Below are positions 41,671 through 51,982 of a DNA stretch of 53,464 bases, piece by piece. Below the pieces are notes generated by a model. The model was not told the origin of the DNA. It made no database searches and saw only the letters and a list, made by a program, of their open reading frames with translations. This stretch comes from Limnohabitans sp. Rim28. GTDB taxonomy: Bacteria > Pseudomonadota > Gammaproteobacteria > Burkholderiales > Burkholderiaceae_C. Position numbers and translations under genes: made by a program. Numbering within the stretch: the stretch's first letter is position 1; each line of letters starts with the position of its first letter. Where the stretch lies: positions 1 to 53,464 of the forward strand of contig NZ_ALKN02000016.1 in NCBI RefSeq assembly GCF_000293865.2, written 5' to 3'.

Positions 41671-44600
41671 CACGCCACCCCTTCTTTCAGCATGTTGTCC
41701 AGGCCATCGATCAGCGCCAAAGGCACAGGCAAGGTGCAGCAGCCGCCCGCTGGTCCGTCGATGCCGCGCAAAAACAAATACACCGCGCCGCCGAGCTGCT
41801 GCGCGGGGTCGTAGGCATCGCCCAGACGGGCGCGCAACAAGCGGTGCAGCGCCAGCAAGTAGAGCGCGGCCTGCACTTCGTAGCGGTGCTGGGCCATGGC
41901 GGCATCCAGGGCCTGTGCGGTGTACGCCGCGTCATCGCCCCCCAGGTAATTGGATTTGTAGTCGAGCACCCAGTAGCGGCCTTCGTGCTCGAACACCAGA
42001 TCGGCAAAGCCCATCAGCATGCCGTGCAGCTGGGCGTCAGGCAGCTGCGGTCGGCTCACGCCGGGCAACAGGTGCTGCTGGCACAGGGCATCGACCTGGC
42101 GTGCATGCAGGCGCTCAGCGGGCAGCCAAAACTCCATCTCGGGCAGCAAGTCACCCAGCGCGTTCAGCGGCGCGTTCGGCCCGCGCAAAGGCTTTGCCAC
42201 CAAGCGGCTGAGCCACTGCAGCACATCGTCAGCCTGGGCCTTGTAGCCTGCGTTTTCGCAGCGGTATTTCAGGCGCTCGGCCTTGGCCAGATCGAGCACA
42301 AAGCCATCTGCCGCCAACCATTCGAGTTGGTCGTGCAAGAAATTGCCTGCTGTGGGACCTTTGGCAAAGCCGTGCCACGGGGCCAAAGCTCCGGGGCTGG
42401 CCGCCCAGGCCGTGGGCAGGGGCGCATCTTCGGGGGGTTCGTCGTCTGCGGGGCGCGGCGGATTCAGATGCAACACCAAGGGCGCCAGGGTCTGCGCAGA
42501 CAGGTCACGCGTCAAGCGCGAAAAACTCGCAATGGTCCATGACTTGTCGATGCGGGCGGTGCAGCTCAGCGCCTCGCGCAACTCGGTGGTGTGCGCAGGC
42601 TTGTGCCACAGCGTCAGCGGCACATCGGCAGGGGCGACTTTCAAGTGCACCGACAAGGGCTGGCCCAGCGAGCTGGTTTGCAGGGCTTGCAACTTGTTCA
42701 GCCAATCGGCGGCCGCCAATTCTTGACCGCTGCTCAGCAAATGCCCGGCGGCGCAGGTGTGGTTCACGCAGGTTTTGCCATTGCCGCGCTTGACCGCGCT
42801 CCAGCCCACCCACAGTGCGTGGCGCGCCCGGGTGAGCGCTACGTACCACAGGCGCAGGTCTTCGCGCAGGCGGTCGTGGTCCGCGAGCTTGGAGTCCTCT
42901 TTGTCGAAGTCCAGCGTCCAGTGACGTTTGCCATCGCCCGCGCCCTCGTCCGCGCCTTCCCCCTCACCGCCCTCCAACTGCAGCACGGCGGCTTTGTCGG
43001 CCGTGACCACGCGGTGGCTGTGCGCAAAAGGCAGGCACACCACCGGGTACTCCAAGCCCTTGCTGGCGTGGATGGTGATGACCTTGACCAGGTCCTCGTC
43101 GCTTTCAAGCCGCACGGTTTGCGCTTCGCCACCGCTGGCATTGCCCGACTGCGCTTCGTCCATCTGCTGGGCCAGCCAGCGGATCAAGGCCTGCTCGCCA
43201 TCGATCTGGCCGCTGGCCGCTTGCAACAATTCGGCCAGGTGAAGCACATTGGTCAGACGCCGCTCGCCGTCAGCCTGGCCACGCCAGCGCCCCGCCAGCT
43301 GCAACACATGCAGCGATTGGCGCAGCATGGCCAGCACGCCCTGGCTTTGCCAGGTCTTGTGCAGTTCGCGCATCTGTTCGGCGCGGGTGTCCAGCAGTTC
43401 GTCATGCGTGGCCAAGTCATACAGCTCGGCCAGGGACAGGCCCACTGTGCGTGTGCCCAATGCGGCGCGCAGGCGGCGCATGTCTTGCGGCTCGGCCACG
43501 CCGCGCAGCCAAAGGCACAGGTCTTGCGCCTCGTCGCTGGCAAACACCGAGTCGCGGTCGGACAAATACACCGAGGCCACGCCACGCAGGCGCAACGCGT
43601 CGCGCACGGCAGCTGCCTCTTTGCCCGTGCGCACCAGCACGGCGATGTCTTTGGGCTGCAAGGGTTTTTCGCCCTTATCCGGATCGACAAAACGCGCCTG
43701 CGGGTCGCTCAGCCAAGCCACAATTTGCTCGGCGCACAGGGCCGACAAATGCGTCTGGGCATCGCGTGTGCTGCGCAAAGTGGCGTCGTGCACCACGGTC
43801 ATGGCTTGCACATCGCCTGCACTTGTTCTGAAGATTTCATCGCGACCCTTCGCGCCCACAGGCTGGAAGGGCAGCGGGTCTTCATCGCCCTGCTTGTAAC
43901 CAAAGGCGTCTGACGCCATGTCGAACCAGCGGTTGACCACCTCGACCACTTCCGAAGTGGAGCGGAAGTTGGTGCCCAGCACATGGTGGCGACCGGCCGT
44001 GGCGCGGCGTGCGGCCAAGTAACTGTGGATGTCCGCCCCCCGAAAACCATAGATGGATTGCTTGGGGTCACCAATCAGCAGCAGCGCGATGTCAGGCCGG
44101 TTGTCAGCCGTGCGGTAAATGCGGTCGAAGATGCGGAACTGCAGCGGCGAGGTGTCCTGGAACTCGTCGATCATCGCCACCGGGAACTGCTCGCGCAGTC
44201 GTTGGGCCAAACGATCCCCCGATTCAGGATCGGCCAGCGCGACATCCAGGCGCTGCAGCATGTCGGCAAAGCCAAACAAGCCGCTGCGGCGCTTGAGCTC
44301 GGCCATGCGTTGCAGCACATGGGTGCGGGCGTGCAGGCGGGCGACTTGGGCTGGTTCGGGCAAGGCTTGCAAGGCTTTTTTCAGGTCTGCGAAGTCCTGT
44401 GACTCGCTCGGAAATTCAATCTGATCACTTCCCAGAGCACGACAGGAAAGTAAACCTTCTGGCGTGAACCTATCCCAGCCCGTCTGCATCTTCTGCTTAA
44501 GTACATTTCCATCAGCGTCACTGAGCGCCCAATTTTTCAGCGTTGTTAGCCAAAGGGTACGGTGATTGACATTGAGCCTTTGTCCAATCCAACCATGATT

Positions 44601-45371
44601 GGGCTTGGCCATTTGACCGTTGATCCAATCAAGTAACTTGTCTGCCTTCTCGTTCCAGCCCTGTTTGAGTGCCCGCAGCTGCGCTTCGCGCTCGGTCAGG
44701 GCTGCACCGAACACCTGCGCCAGCGTGCCGGGTTCGGCATCGGCCAGCGGCACGGCCATCAGGGCGCGCATGTCTTGTTCGAGCGCGGGCACATCGCGCC
44801 AAACGCCCAGCACCTGGGTCACCAGGGCCGTGCCCATGGGGTAAAGCTGCTGACGCCAGTAGTCCTGCACCGCTTCGAGGCGCAACGCGGCTTCGTCGCC
44901 GACCAGGTTTTCTTCAAACAAGCTGCCGCTGTCAAACGCGTGTTCGCGCAGCATGCGCTGGCACCAGGCGTCGATGGTGTACACGGCCGCGTCGTCCATG
45001 GCCTGCGCCGCCAGCGACAGGCGGTGGGCGGCTTGCTCGCGAGGCTCGCCATCGGGGTATTCGTCCTTCAGTTGTTGCAGAAAGTCATCGTCCGTTTCGG
45101 CCATACCCCGAAAGACCTGCGCGGCCTCGGTCAAACGGGCGCGGATGCGGTCGGACAGCTCACGGGTGGCAGCGCGGGTGAAGGTCATCACCAAAACGTC
45201 TTGCGGGAGCATGGGGCGCACAGGCGCAGTGCCATCATGACCGTGGCCCAGCACCAGGCGCACATACAGCGCTGCAATCGTCCAGGTCTTGCCCGTGCCA
45301 GCGCTGGCCTCGATCAGGTGGCTGCCGCGCAGTGGGAAGGTGTGCGCGTTGAGTGCGTGGGCGTTGCTCAT
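41670..45371 (-). CDS. recB: Exodeoxyribonuclease V beta subunit RecB
   Basis: RecB is the 3'-to-5' helicase and the nuclease of RecBCD, acting on DNA double-strand ends. The 1,233-residue protein has Walker A IEASAGTGKTWTIAALYVRL at the N-terminus, FTRAATRELSDRIRARL, VAMIDEFQDTSPLQFRIFDR and IYGFRGADIHSYLAARR. Motif ITIHASKGLEYPVVCLPFAH and the C-terminal nuclease motif YWVLDYKSNYLGGDD (near residue 1,135, with the D and K) follow. Its start overlaps the recC stop by four bases (ATGA). Length is close to E. coli RecB (1,180). Confidence 0.96.
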   Translation of the reverse strand: MSNAHALNAHTFPLRGSHLIEASAGTGKTWTIAALYVRLVLGHGHDGTAPVRPMLPQDVLVMTFTRAATRELSDRIRARLTEAAQVFRGMAETDDDFLQQLKDEYPDGEPREQAAHRLSLAAQAMDDAAVYTIDAWCQRMLREHAFDSGSLFEENLVGDEAALRLEAVQDYWRQQLYPMGTALVTQVLGVWRDVPALEQDMRALMAVPLADAEPGTLAQVFGAALTEREAQLRALKQGWNEKADKLLDWINGQMAKPNHGWIGQRLNVNHRTLWLTTLKNWALSDADGNVLKQKMQTGWDRFTPEGLLSCRALGSDQIEFPSESQDFADLKKALQALPEPAQVARLHARTHVLQRMAELKRRSGLFGFADMLQRLDVALADPESGDRLAQRLREQFPVAMIDEFQDTSPLQFRIFDRIYRTADNRPDIALLLIGDPKQSIYGFRGADIHSYLAARRATAGRHHVLGTNFRSTSEVVEVVNRWFDMASDAFGYKQGDEDPLPFQPVGAKGRDEIFRTSAGDVQAMTVVHDATLRSTRDAQTHLSALCAEQIVAWLSDPQARFVDPDKGEKPLQPKDIAVLVRTGKEAAAVRDALRLRGVASVYLSDRDSVFASDEAQDLCLWLRGVAEPQDMRRLRAALGTRTVGLSLAELYDLATHDELLDTRAEQMRELHKTWQSQGVLAMLRQSLHVLQLAGRWRGQADGERRLTNVLHLAELLQAASGQIDGEQALIRWLAQQMDEAQSGNASGGEAQTVRLESDEDLVKVITIHASKGLEYPVVCLPFAHSHRVVTADKAAVLQLEGGEGEGADEGAGDGKRHWTLDFDKEDSKLADHDRLREDLRLWYVALTRARHALWVGWSAVKRGNGKTCVNHTCAAGHLLSSGQELAAADWLNKLQALQTSSLGQPLSVHLKVAPADVPLTLWHKPAHTTELREALSCTARIDKSWTIASFSRLTRDLSAQTLAPLVLHLNPPRPADDEPPEDAPLPTAWAASPGALAPWHGFAKGPTAGNFLHDQLEWLAADGFVLDLAKAERLKYRCENAGYKAQADDVLQWLSRLVAKPLRGPNAPLNALGDLLPEMEFWLPAERLHARQVDALCQQHLLPGVSRPQLPDAQLHGMLMGFADLVFEHEGRYWVLDYKSNYLGGDDAAYTAQALDAAMAQHRYEVQAALYLLALHRLLRARLGDAYDPAQQLGGAVYLFLRGIDGPAGGCCTLPVPLALIDGLDNMLKEGVA

Positions 45372-48300
45372 GCCAGTTCCCCCTCTTCGCTGTCGTACGG
45401 CGCATCGGGCAAGGCTTCGATCTCGGCTTGCTCGGCCCAGGCCTTCAAGGGCGCGTAAACGGTTTGGGCCAGGCGCCCGAACGCCCGCGTGGCCATCAAG
45501 TCCTCCATCGTGGGGTAGGTGCGGGCCAGCGCCGGGTCTTTGTCTTTTTCGGCGCGTTTGAAGTCACTGCCCTCGTAGGCATCGGCCAGCGCGTTGAGGT
45601 TGTCCGGGTCTTTGAGCCACTGCAGCGCCACACCGGGCGGCAGCGGCAGCGGCCAACGCATGCCCTCGGCCCAAACGGCCAGCAGCGCGTTCAACTGGGC
45701 GCGGGCGTCTTCTGGCGCATGCTCGGCCATGCGCAGCACGGCGTTGCGGCCCACCACCACACACCTCAAGGGCTGGTCCATGGCGGCCGCGGCCAGAGAC
45801 AGCAGCCAAATGTCGATCAGCTTGTCTGGGTGAGCTTGCGGCTTCTGGGTCTTGAAACTGGCCAAATCGCTGGCGCGCAGGTGCAAGGACACCTGCCCTC
45901 CCTGCCCCACCCGCACATCGCCCAGCGCGTCTTGCAAACTGACTTGGGGATGTGCCATATCCACCAAAAGGCGCTCGGCCGCATCGGGGTAGGACTGCCG
46001 CTCGCGCAGCGCTGCGCCCAGCATGGCCTGCAAACGGGCTTGGAGATTTTGCGCGGCGAGCATGCCCACACCCGCCAGCGGCAAGGCCCCAGCTTGGCGC
46101 AGACGCTGCACGACCTGCCGCACATGCACGGGCAGAGTCTCCACGTTCAGCGCGGTGGGCACATGCTGCAGTTCGTGCTCGATCAACTGGTACAGGTCCA
46201 GGCCCGCCAGTCCAAAAAGTTCCTCGTCGTGCAACTCGCTGCGTTCATCCTCCAGGTGCACTTGCAAGCGTTCGCGAAAAAACGCGCCCACTGGCTTGCG
46301 CAAAAAACGGGCGAGCTGGGTCAGCGTGAGGACAGGCACGCCCTGCGCGGATTCCAGCGGGGGCAATAGGCATGGATCGCCTCCTGCAAACGCGAGATCG
46401 CCATCCATGGAACCTTCGCCATCGCGGGCGAAGCGTGGCGATCTGTTCTGCGCCGCACGCCACTCCTTGGCATAGGTCTGCAAACCACTGCCCTCTTCAA
46501 AATAACTGCGGCTGAAGGCTTGCAGCGGGTGCACGGTGGTCTGGCGTTCGGCCGTGCCCTTGCCCCACAGCAGGTCGATCTCGTCACGCAGTTGCGACAC
46601 CAGCACAGAAGGCGGTTGCTCGCTGTTGTCGCGCACGCTGCGGCCGCTCCAGCTGACATAGAGCACCTGTCGCGCTGAGAGCAAAGCTTCCAGCATGAGT
46701 TGGCGGTCATCGTCGCGGCGCGAACGGTCGCCGGGGCGGCTCATACCGGGCAGGCCCATCAGGTCGAAGTCGGCGCGCAGGCTGCGACGGGGGTAATCGC
46801 CATCGTTCATGCCCAGCAGGCACACCGCCTTGAACGGGATGGCCCGCATCGGCATGAGCGTGCAAAAGGTCACGCCCCCGGCCCGAAAGCGTTGCTCAAG
46901 TCGGGGCGTTTTGAGCGCTTCGAGCCAGGCCGATCGGGCCACGGCCAAAGGTACGGCCTCGGCAAAACCAGCCTCTGCGCAGGCGCGTGCCCAGTCGGTC
47001 AGCGCCTGATCCAGAGCAGACAGCGCATTGCGGTCGTTGTCGTCACGCGGTTTGAACATGGCGGCCAGCAAGGCGCGGCAGCGCTCGGCCCATTGCGCGG
47101 GCGTGGCATCTGGCGTGGCGGTTTGCCACCAGTCGATCAAAGCCTGCAGCAGGTGCGCCAGCGACCCGGCCAACTCGGCATCGAGCCCACCCACTTCGGG
47201 GTAAGGCGTGGCCCCGAGCGCCTCTGCGTCCACCGGATCGGCCCCGCAGGCATAGCCCATGAGCATGCGCTGCACGCCAAAGAGCGCCGAGTTGTCCTCG
47301 CCGCACACCGCCAGCCCCAAGCCTGCGCGGTGCTCGGCCGACAAACCCCAGCGGATGCCCGAGCCCGCCATCCAACGGGTGAGCGTGGGTAAGCCCGCTT
47401 CGCTGAGGCCAAAGCGGGCAGCGAGCGCAGGCACTTCAAGCAGCTCGACCAACTCGCTCATGCGGCTGCGCTGCTGCGGCAAGGCCAGCAACCACTCGAC
47501 CGCATGAATCAGAGGGCTGATGGCTTGCGCGCCCAGGTCGGCAATGTCGAAAGGGATGAACCGCGCATCGGCGCGCTTGAACTGGCCAAACACGGCGCGA
47601 ATCGCCGGGGCCATGGTTTCGATGTCGGGCACCATGACGACCACGTCGCGGGGTGACACAGGCTGATCGCCCGGTGGGGTGTGGAACCATTGCAGCAGTT
47701 GGTCGTGCAGCACCTCCAGTTCGCGCACCGGGCTGTGGGCGATTTTGAAAACAAGCGATGGATCACCTGATGTCAGTGCTGGAGGTGTGGCACCACCACT
47801 GGAAGGCTCCAGGTCGCGAATACGCCGCTGCAACTGCGCCAGCAAGCGCGTGACGTCTTCTCCGGGGGCGTCATCAAAAAAATCCAGTCGCGGCCACTGC
47901 GTCAGTTGCTTGGCCGCTTGCAGGTCGTCAAAGGCGTCGAGCTGGCGGACGAAGTCACGCCCTTGCCTCCCCCAAGCCGCCAGGAGCGTGGGCGCGTGCA
48001 AATGCATCTGCGCCAAAGGCATGTGGGCCAAGGCCTCACCCCGGTAGGCGTGGCGGCGGCGCTCGGCCTGCAGCCATTCGCGCCCGTCGATGATGTCGCC
48101 CCAGTGGAACTGGCACGGGTTGGGCACGGCCAGCATCACCTGGCTGTGGGTGGCCAGCGCAGCCAGCATCTCCAGCAGTTGCCCCGGCATGTGGCTCATG
48201 CCAAACACGGAGACGCGCCGCGCCACGGCGCTGGCCAGGGGCTGGCCCGACTGCAAATGCGCCAGCGCCCGCGCATGCAGCGCCGGGCGCGTGGCCTGGC

Positions 48301-48886
48301 GCTGGCTCTCATCCAGCGTTTTCAACACGCGCCGCCACAACTCGGCTTGCCAGAGTTGGTCTTCGGCCAACACCTCCGAACCCGCAGCCTTGCGCAACAC
48401 ATCGCGACCGGCGGCCCAGTCTTGCAGCCAATCGGGGCGGTAAATTTGGTACTGGTCAAACAAATCCGCCAAGCGAGAGGCCAGCTGAAGCAGACGGTCG
48501 GGCTCGTCGCCCCGCAAAAAACCCGCCACAGGCTTGAAGACGGTATCACCCAAGCACCCAGGCAGCAAAGCCATCAACCGCCAAGTCATGGGCAGTTTGT
48601 CCAGAGGCGAGTCGGGCGGCACATTCTGCGTGCCCAGCACCTGCCGGTAGGTGCGCCACAAAAACCGCGAAGGCAACTCCACCCGCGTGGCCGCGCACAC
48701 CCCACCTTGGCGCGCCAATTCGATCTTGATCCACTCGGCCATGCCGTTGCTTTGCACCAGCACAACTTCACTTTCCAACGGATCCAGCGGGTGCGCACGC
48801 AGCCAGCCCGTCAGGGTGTCAGCCAACACCTCGGAGCGGTGGCTGTGCAAGGCGATGAAACCAGGAGAGATGGGGGAGACAGGCAT
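45368..48886 (-). CDS. recC: Exodeoxyribonuclease V gamma subunit RecC
   Basis: RecC holds the complex together, splits the strands and reads the chi sequence. The 1,172-residue protein begins PGFIALHSHRSEVLADTLTG, then VLVQSNGMAEWIKIELARQ and ARVSVFGMSHMPGQLLEML-type motifs (RRVSVFGMSHMPGQLLEM). It is an inactive helicase-like fold, so no Walker motifs are expected, and none is seen. ATG 48886 is preferred; TTG 48934 would add a hydrophobic stretch unlike the family. It is the first gene of recC-recB-recD; unlike E. coli there is no ptrA between recC and recB. Confidence 0.94.
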   Translation of the reverse strand: MPVSPISPGFIALHSHRSEVLADTLTGWLRAHPLDPLESEVVLVQSNGMAEWIKIELARQGGVCAATRVELPSRFLWRTYRQVLGTQNVPPDSPLDKLPMTWRLMALLPGCLGDTVFKPVAGFLRGDEPDRLLQLASRLADLFDQYQIYRPDWLQDWAAGRDVLRKAAGSEVLAEDQLWQAELWRRVLKTLDESQRQATRPALHARALAHLQSGQPLASAVARRVSVFGMSHMPGQLLEMLAALATHSQVMLAVPNPCQFHWGDIIDGREWLQAERRRHAYRGEALAHMPLAQMHLHAPTLLAAWGRQGRDFVRQLDAFDDLQAAKQLTQWPRLDFFDDAPGEDVTRLLAQLQRRIRDLEPSSGGATPPALTSGDPSLVFKIAHSPVRELEVLHDQLLQWFHTPPGDQPVSPRDVVVMVPDIETMAPAIRAVFGQFKRADARFIPFDIADLGAQAISPLIHAVEWLLALPQQRSRMSELVELLEVPALAARFGLSEAGLPTLTRWMAGSGIRWGLSAEHRAGLGLAVCGEDNSALFGVQRMLMGYACGADPVDAEALGATPYPEVGGLDAELAGSLAHLLQALIDWWQTATPDATPAQWAERCRALLAAMFKPRDDNDRNALSALDQALTDWARACAEAGFAEAVPLAVARSAWLEALKTPRLEQRFRAGGVTFCTLMPMRAIPFKAVCLLGMNDGDYPRRSLRADFDLMGLPGMSRPGDRSRRDDDRQLMLEALLSARQVLYVSWSGRSVRDNSEQPPSVLVSQLRDEIDLLWGKGTAERQTTVHPLQAFSRSYFEEGSGLQTYAKEWRAAQNRSPRFARDGEGSMDGDLAFAGGDPCLLPPLESAQGVPVLTLTQLARFLRKPVGAFFRERLQVHLEDERSELHDEELFGLAGLDLYQLIEHELQHVPTALNVETLPVHVRQVVQRLRQAGALPLAGVGMLAAQNLQARLQAMLGAALRERQSYPDAAERLLVDMAHPQVSLQDALGDVRVGQGGQVSLHLRASDLASFKTQKPQAHPDKLIDIWLLSLAAAAMDQPLRCVVVGRNAVLRMAEHAPEDARAQLNALLAVWAEGMRWPLPLPPGVALQWLKDPDNLNALADAYEGSDFKRAEKDKDPALARTYPTMEDLMATRAFGRLAQTVYAPLKAWAEQAEIEALPDAPYDSEEGELA

Positions 48887-49179
48887 GCGGCGAAGGAGAC
48901 TGACAAGGCCATAAAGGAACAAGAATAGCCGCAATCATGCCCTCCGCCAGGCTCATGGCAAGCGCCCTGCATTGCCCAATTTTTAAGCACTGACTGCCAA
49001 ACCAATCAGGATGCGGCTTGGCGCAGTTGTTCAAGGACTTATCCACACCTTTGGACACGCGCTTTGGGGGCAACTGTGTGTGGGTATGCCCCATGTGACT
49101 GTGCACTTGGGTTTTCCCTAGCCTGCCAGGCCACCGCAGGGCCGCATGATTTGGACACATTGTTCAAACTGCGCCCACC

Positions 49180-50841
49180 ATGACCACAGCCTCTTCGCCA
49201 GCCGCCACCCCGTCACCCATCTGCAGCACCATGATGCAGATGCCCCTGTCGCTCAACCACCTGCTGGACAGGGCAGGCACTTTGTTTGCCAGCAACGAGA
49301 TCGTCTCGCGCCTGCCCGACAAGTCGCTGCGCAGGCACAGCTATGGTGCGTTCTACCAACGCACCCGCCAACTGGCGCAGGCCCTGCAAAACATGGGCCT
49401 GCAAAAAGGCGAGCGGGTGGCCACGCTGTGCTGGAACCACCACGCGCACCTGGAGTGTTATTTCGGCATCCCGGCCGCAGGCGGGGTGATGCACACGCTC
49501 AATTTGCGCCTGTCACCCGAAGAAATCGCCTGGATCGCCAACGACGCGCAAGACAAGGTGCTGATCATCGACGACGTGTTGCTGCCGCTGTACCAGCAGT
49601 TTGCGCACCTGTACCACTTTGAAAAGGTGATCGTCTTCCCCTTCTCCGGTGCCGCAGTGCCCGCGCCCTTCACCGACTACGAGCAGATGCTCGCCAGCAC
49701 CGACGCACAGGCCTTTCAATACGCCCCACATGCAGAGGACGATGCGGTGTCCATGTGCTACACCTCGGGCACCACGGGCCGGCCCAAGGGCGTGGTGTAC
49801 TCACACCGCTCGACCATCTTGCACACCTTGGTGGGATGCCTGGGCGACTTTTGGGGCCTCAAGGGCAGCGATGTCATCTTGCCCGTCACCCCCATGTTCC
49901 ATGCCAACAGCTGGGGGATCCCCCACGGCGCGGTGATGATGGGCGTCAAGCTGGTGTTTCCCGGCCCGCACCTGCACCCGGAAGATTTGCTGGACCTGAT
50001 GACGGCCGAGCCGCCCACGCTGTCGCTGGGCGTGCCCACCATCTGGATGGGCTTGATCCAGGCTTTCGAGGCCGCCCAAGCCACCCAGCCAGGCCGCTGG
50101 AAACTGCCCACAGGCATGCGCTCTTTGGTGGGCGGTGCGGCGGTGCCCGAGGCACTGATTCGCGCCTTTGACCGGCACGGCATTTGGATTTTGCAAGGCT
50201 GGGGCATGACCGAAACCTCGCCTTTGTGCACCGTGTCTTACCCCAAGTCTGAGCTGAATAACGCGTCCATGGACGAGCGTTACCGCCGAGCCGCCATGGC
50301 GGGCGTGCCTGTGCCGCTGACGGAGCTGCGGATCCGGGGAGAAGACGGCCAAGATGCGCCTTGGGACGGCAAGCACGTCGGTGAAATCCAAGTGCGCGGG
50401 CCCTTCATCACTGGCAGCTACCACCAAGTGCCCGTGAGCGAAGACAAGTTCAGCGCCGACGGCTGGCTGCGCACCGGCGATGTGGCCAGCGTGGACGCCC
50501 TGGGTTTTGTGCGCATCACAGACCGCACCAAAGACCTGATCAAATCCGGCGGCGAGTGGATCAGCTCGGTCGATCTGGAAAACGCCCTGATGGCCCACCC
50601 CGATGTGGCCGAAGCGGCGGTGATCGCCATCCCCGACCCCAAGTGGAGCGAGCGGCCGCTGGCCTGCATCGTGCTCAAACCCGGCAGACAAGCGCAGACC
50701 GAGGCATTTGCGGCGCACTTGCTGCAGCACGGCTTTGCGAAGTGGCAAGTCCCCGACCGCTACGAGTTCATCGACGCCGTGCCCCGCACATCCACAGGCA
50801 AGTTCTACAAACTCAAACTGCGCGAACGCTTTCCGGCCTGA
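49180..50841 (+). CDS. Medium/long-chain fatty-acid-CoA ligase
   Basis: This AMP-forming enzyme activates fatty acids with CoA. The 553-residue protein has the AMP-binding P-loop CYTSGTTGRPKGVVYSHRS, then MFHANSWGIPHGAVMMGVKL. LQGWGMTETSPLCTVS, DGWLRTGDVASVDALGFVRI, TDRTKDLIKSGGEWISSVDL and the last Lys in PRTSTGKFYKLKLRERF complete it. It resembles AlkK-type ligases. The 245-base gap before it (48,935-49,179) holds a single DnaA-box-like TTATCCACA (49,039-49,047) and no gene. Confidence 0.93.
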   Translation: MTTASSPAATPSPICSTMMQMPLSLNHLLDRAGTLFASNEIVSRLPDKSLRRHSYGAFYQRTRQLAQALQNMGLQKGERVATLCWNHHAHLECYFGIPAAGGVMHTLNLRLSPEEIAWIANDAQDKVLIIDDVLLPLYQQFAHLYHFEKVIVFPFSGAAVPAPFTDYEQMLASTDAQAFQYAPHAEDDAVSMCYTSGTTGRPKGVVYSHRSTILHTLVGCLGDFWGLKGSDVILPVTPMFHANSWGIPHGAVMMGVKLVFPGPHLHPEDLLDLMTAEPPTLSLGVPTIWMGLIQAFEAAQATQPGRWKLPTGMRSLVGGAAVPEALIRAFDRHGIWILQGWGMTETSPLCTVSYPKSELNNASMDERYRRAAMAGVPVPLTELRIRGEDGQDAPWDGKHVGEIQVRGPFITGSYHQVPVSEDKFSADGWLRTGDVASVDALGFVRITDRTKDLIKSGGEWISSVDLENALMAHPDVAEAAVIAIPDPKWSERPLACIVLKPGRQAQTEAFAAHLLQHGFAKWQVPDRYEFIDAVPRTSTGKFYKLKLRERFPA

Positions 50842-50856
50842 CAGGCCGGTGATGAG

Positions 50857-50948
50857 CTAAATCACTGCCGCGCGGTGAGCGTTCAGGGCTTCGCGCCACT
50901 GGCGCGTGACGATCGATTGGTGCCAGGCCTTGTTAATGCTTATATCGT
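50857..50948 (-). pseudogene. Possible displaced C-terminal coding tail
   Basis: On the minus strand the frame ending at TAG 50857-50859 reads SINKAWHQSIVTRQWREAL and then NAHRAAVI. It looks like a real protein end but lies in a different frame from the glycosyltransferase that stops at 50949. A frameshift near the end of that gene, or a remnant of another polysaccharide gene, would explain it. There is no start codon of its own. Confidence 0.3.
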
Positions 50949-51926
50949 TCAGAGAATTCTTCTTGAAAAGTCGATGTTTGCAGGACGGCCAACTCGCTTC
51001 GTCAGCCACAGCAAATGCAGGCTCAATTCATACGCCCGATGTTGATAGCAATGCCTCTTCAAAACTTCTTGCCGGAGTTGCTCAATCAATTCTGATCGAG
51101 CCGACGCATCCGTCAAGTACCTTTCCAGCAACCGGACCAGATCGTCCGGGCTTTCATACACCGGCAGGCGGCAGTCAAAGGCATCGTCGGATACCGATTG
51201 AGAGTTTGTGATCACCAGACAACCGGCCGCCAAGGCATCGAACACTCGGCTGTTGGCGGCGCCCCATTCCTTTGTCACATGGTTGGCGTCGTCGATGACT
51301 ATCACTGCGTTCCGATACACCTCATGAATCTGGCTATAGGGCATAAAGCCCCGATGCAAATGCGCCAATGCCGGCACTTGCTCCCAGTTCTTGCCATAGA
51401 GGGCCCCGCGATAATGGGTGGGCAAGGCTGACAGGGTACCGACGATGTCACGCTCCGCCTGCCAGTAGTGGCCGGTGAACACATAATCAAGCGTCGGGTG
51501 GGTGGGGCGGCCATCGGTGTTAAATCGCTTCGGGTTGGTGGCAATGCGCATCAGCTGGGCCAGCTTGCCGGTACGCTGGCTCAAAAAGTCGACGGCCCGT
51601 CGGGATGAGGCCAGATGCAGGTCGTAATCCGCGATCCAGGGGTGTTCGCACCAGCGCTCGAACCAATTGCGTGCCCAAGCGATGGTCACCAGATGCGGGG
51701 GTGCATGCCGGATGGCGGGCAGTTCATATTCCTCGACCATCACTATCAAAAGATCAACACCCGCCAGGTCGTACCACCGTTTGGCTCCCTCATTTTTTGG
51801 GAGGTACTCGATTTGCCAGCCAAAGCGGGCTTTCAAAGCCGTACCTAATTCGAGTGCGGTGAAATAGTCGCCAGCCGCCGCTTCTGGGCCGGTTTCTGTA
51901 ACTGCGAAGGCGAGTCTAGTGGTCAT
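50949..51926 (-). CDS. Glycosyltransferase, CgeB/group 1-like
   Basis: This 325-residue protein matches the type with Glyco_trans_1_2 C-terminal domain. The start is TRLAFAVTETGPEAAAGDYF. The donor-binding region is AVIVIDDANHVTKEWGAANS, then RVFDALAAGCLVITNSQSVS and a Leu-rich helix. The E in the usual E-x7-E position is not obvious (RVFDALAAG has D). It belongs with the polysaccharide genes to its right. The C-terminus may be altered by a frameshift. The sugar is unknown. Confidence 0.82.
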   Translation of the reverse strand: MTTRLAFAVTETGPEAAAGDYFTALELGTALKARFGWQIEYLPKNEGAKRWYDLAGVDLLIVMVEEYELPAIRHAPPHLVTIAWARNWFERWCEHPWIADYDLHLASSRRAVDFLSQRTGKLAQLMRIATNPKRFNTDGRPTHPTLDYVFTGHYWQAERDIVGTLSALPTHYRGALYGKNWEQVPALAHLHRGFMPYSQIHEVYRNAVIVIDDANHVTKEWGAANSRVFDALAAGCLVITNSQSVSDDAFDCRLPVYESPDDLVRLLERYLTDASARSELIEQLRQEVLKRHCYQHRAYELSLHLLWLTKRVGRPANIDFSRRIL

Positions 51927-51982
51927 TTATCACCGTGCCGGCAGTCCCAAGGGGATTTCCTTGGTTCACGCTGACGCTTTCG

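Noticed and set aside
42591..43913. Long plus-strand frames opposite recB and recC
   Set aside because: They mirror the codon structure of the real minus-strand genes and have compositionally odd products rich in His, Gln and Arg.
49039..49047. Exact DnaA box TTATCCACA
   Set aside because: It is a single copy with no AT-rich unwinding region, no further boxes and no dnaA or dnaN; not evidence of an origin.
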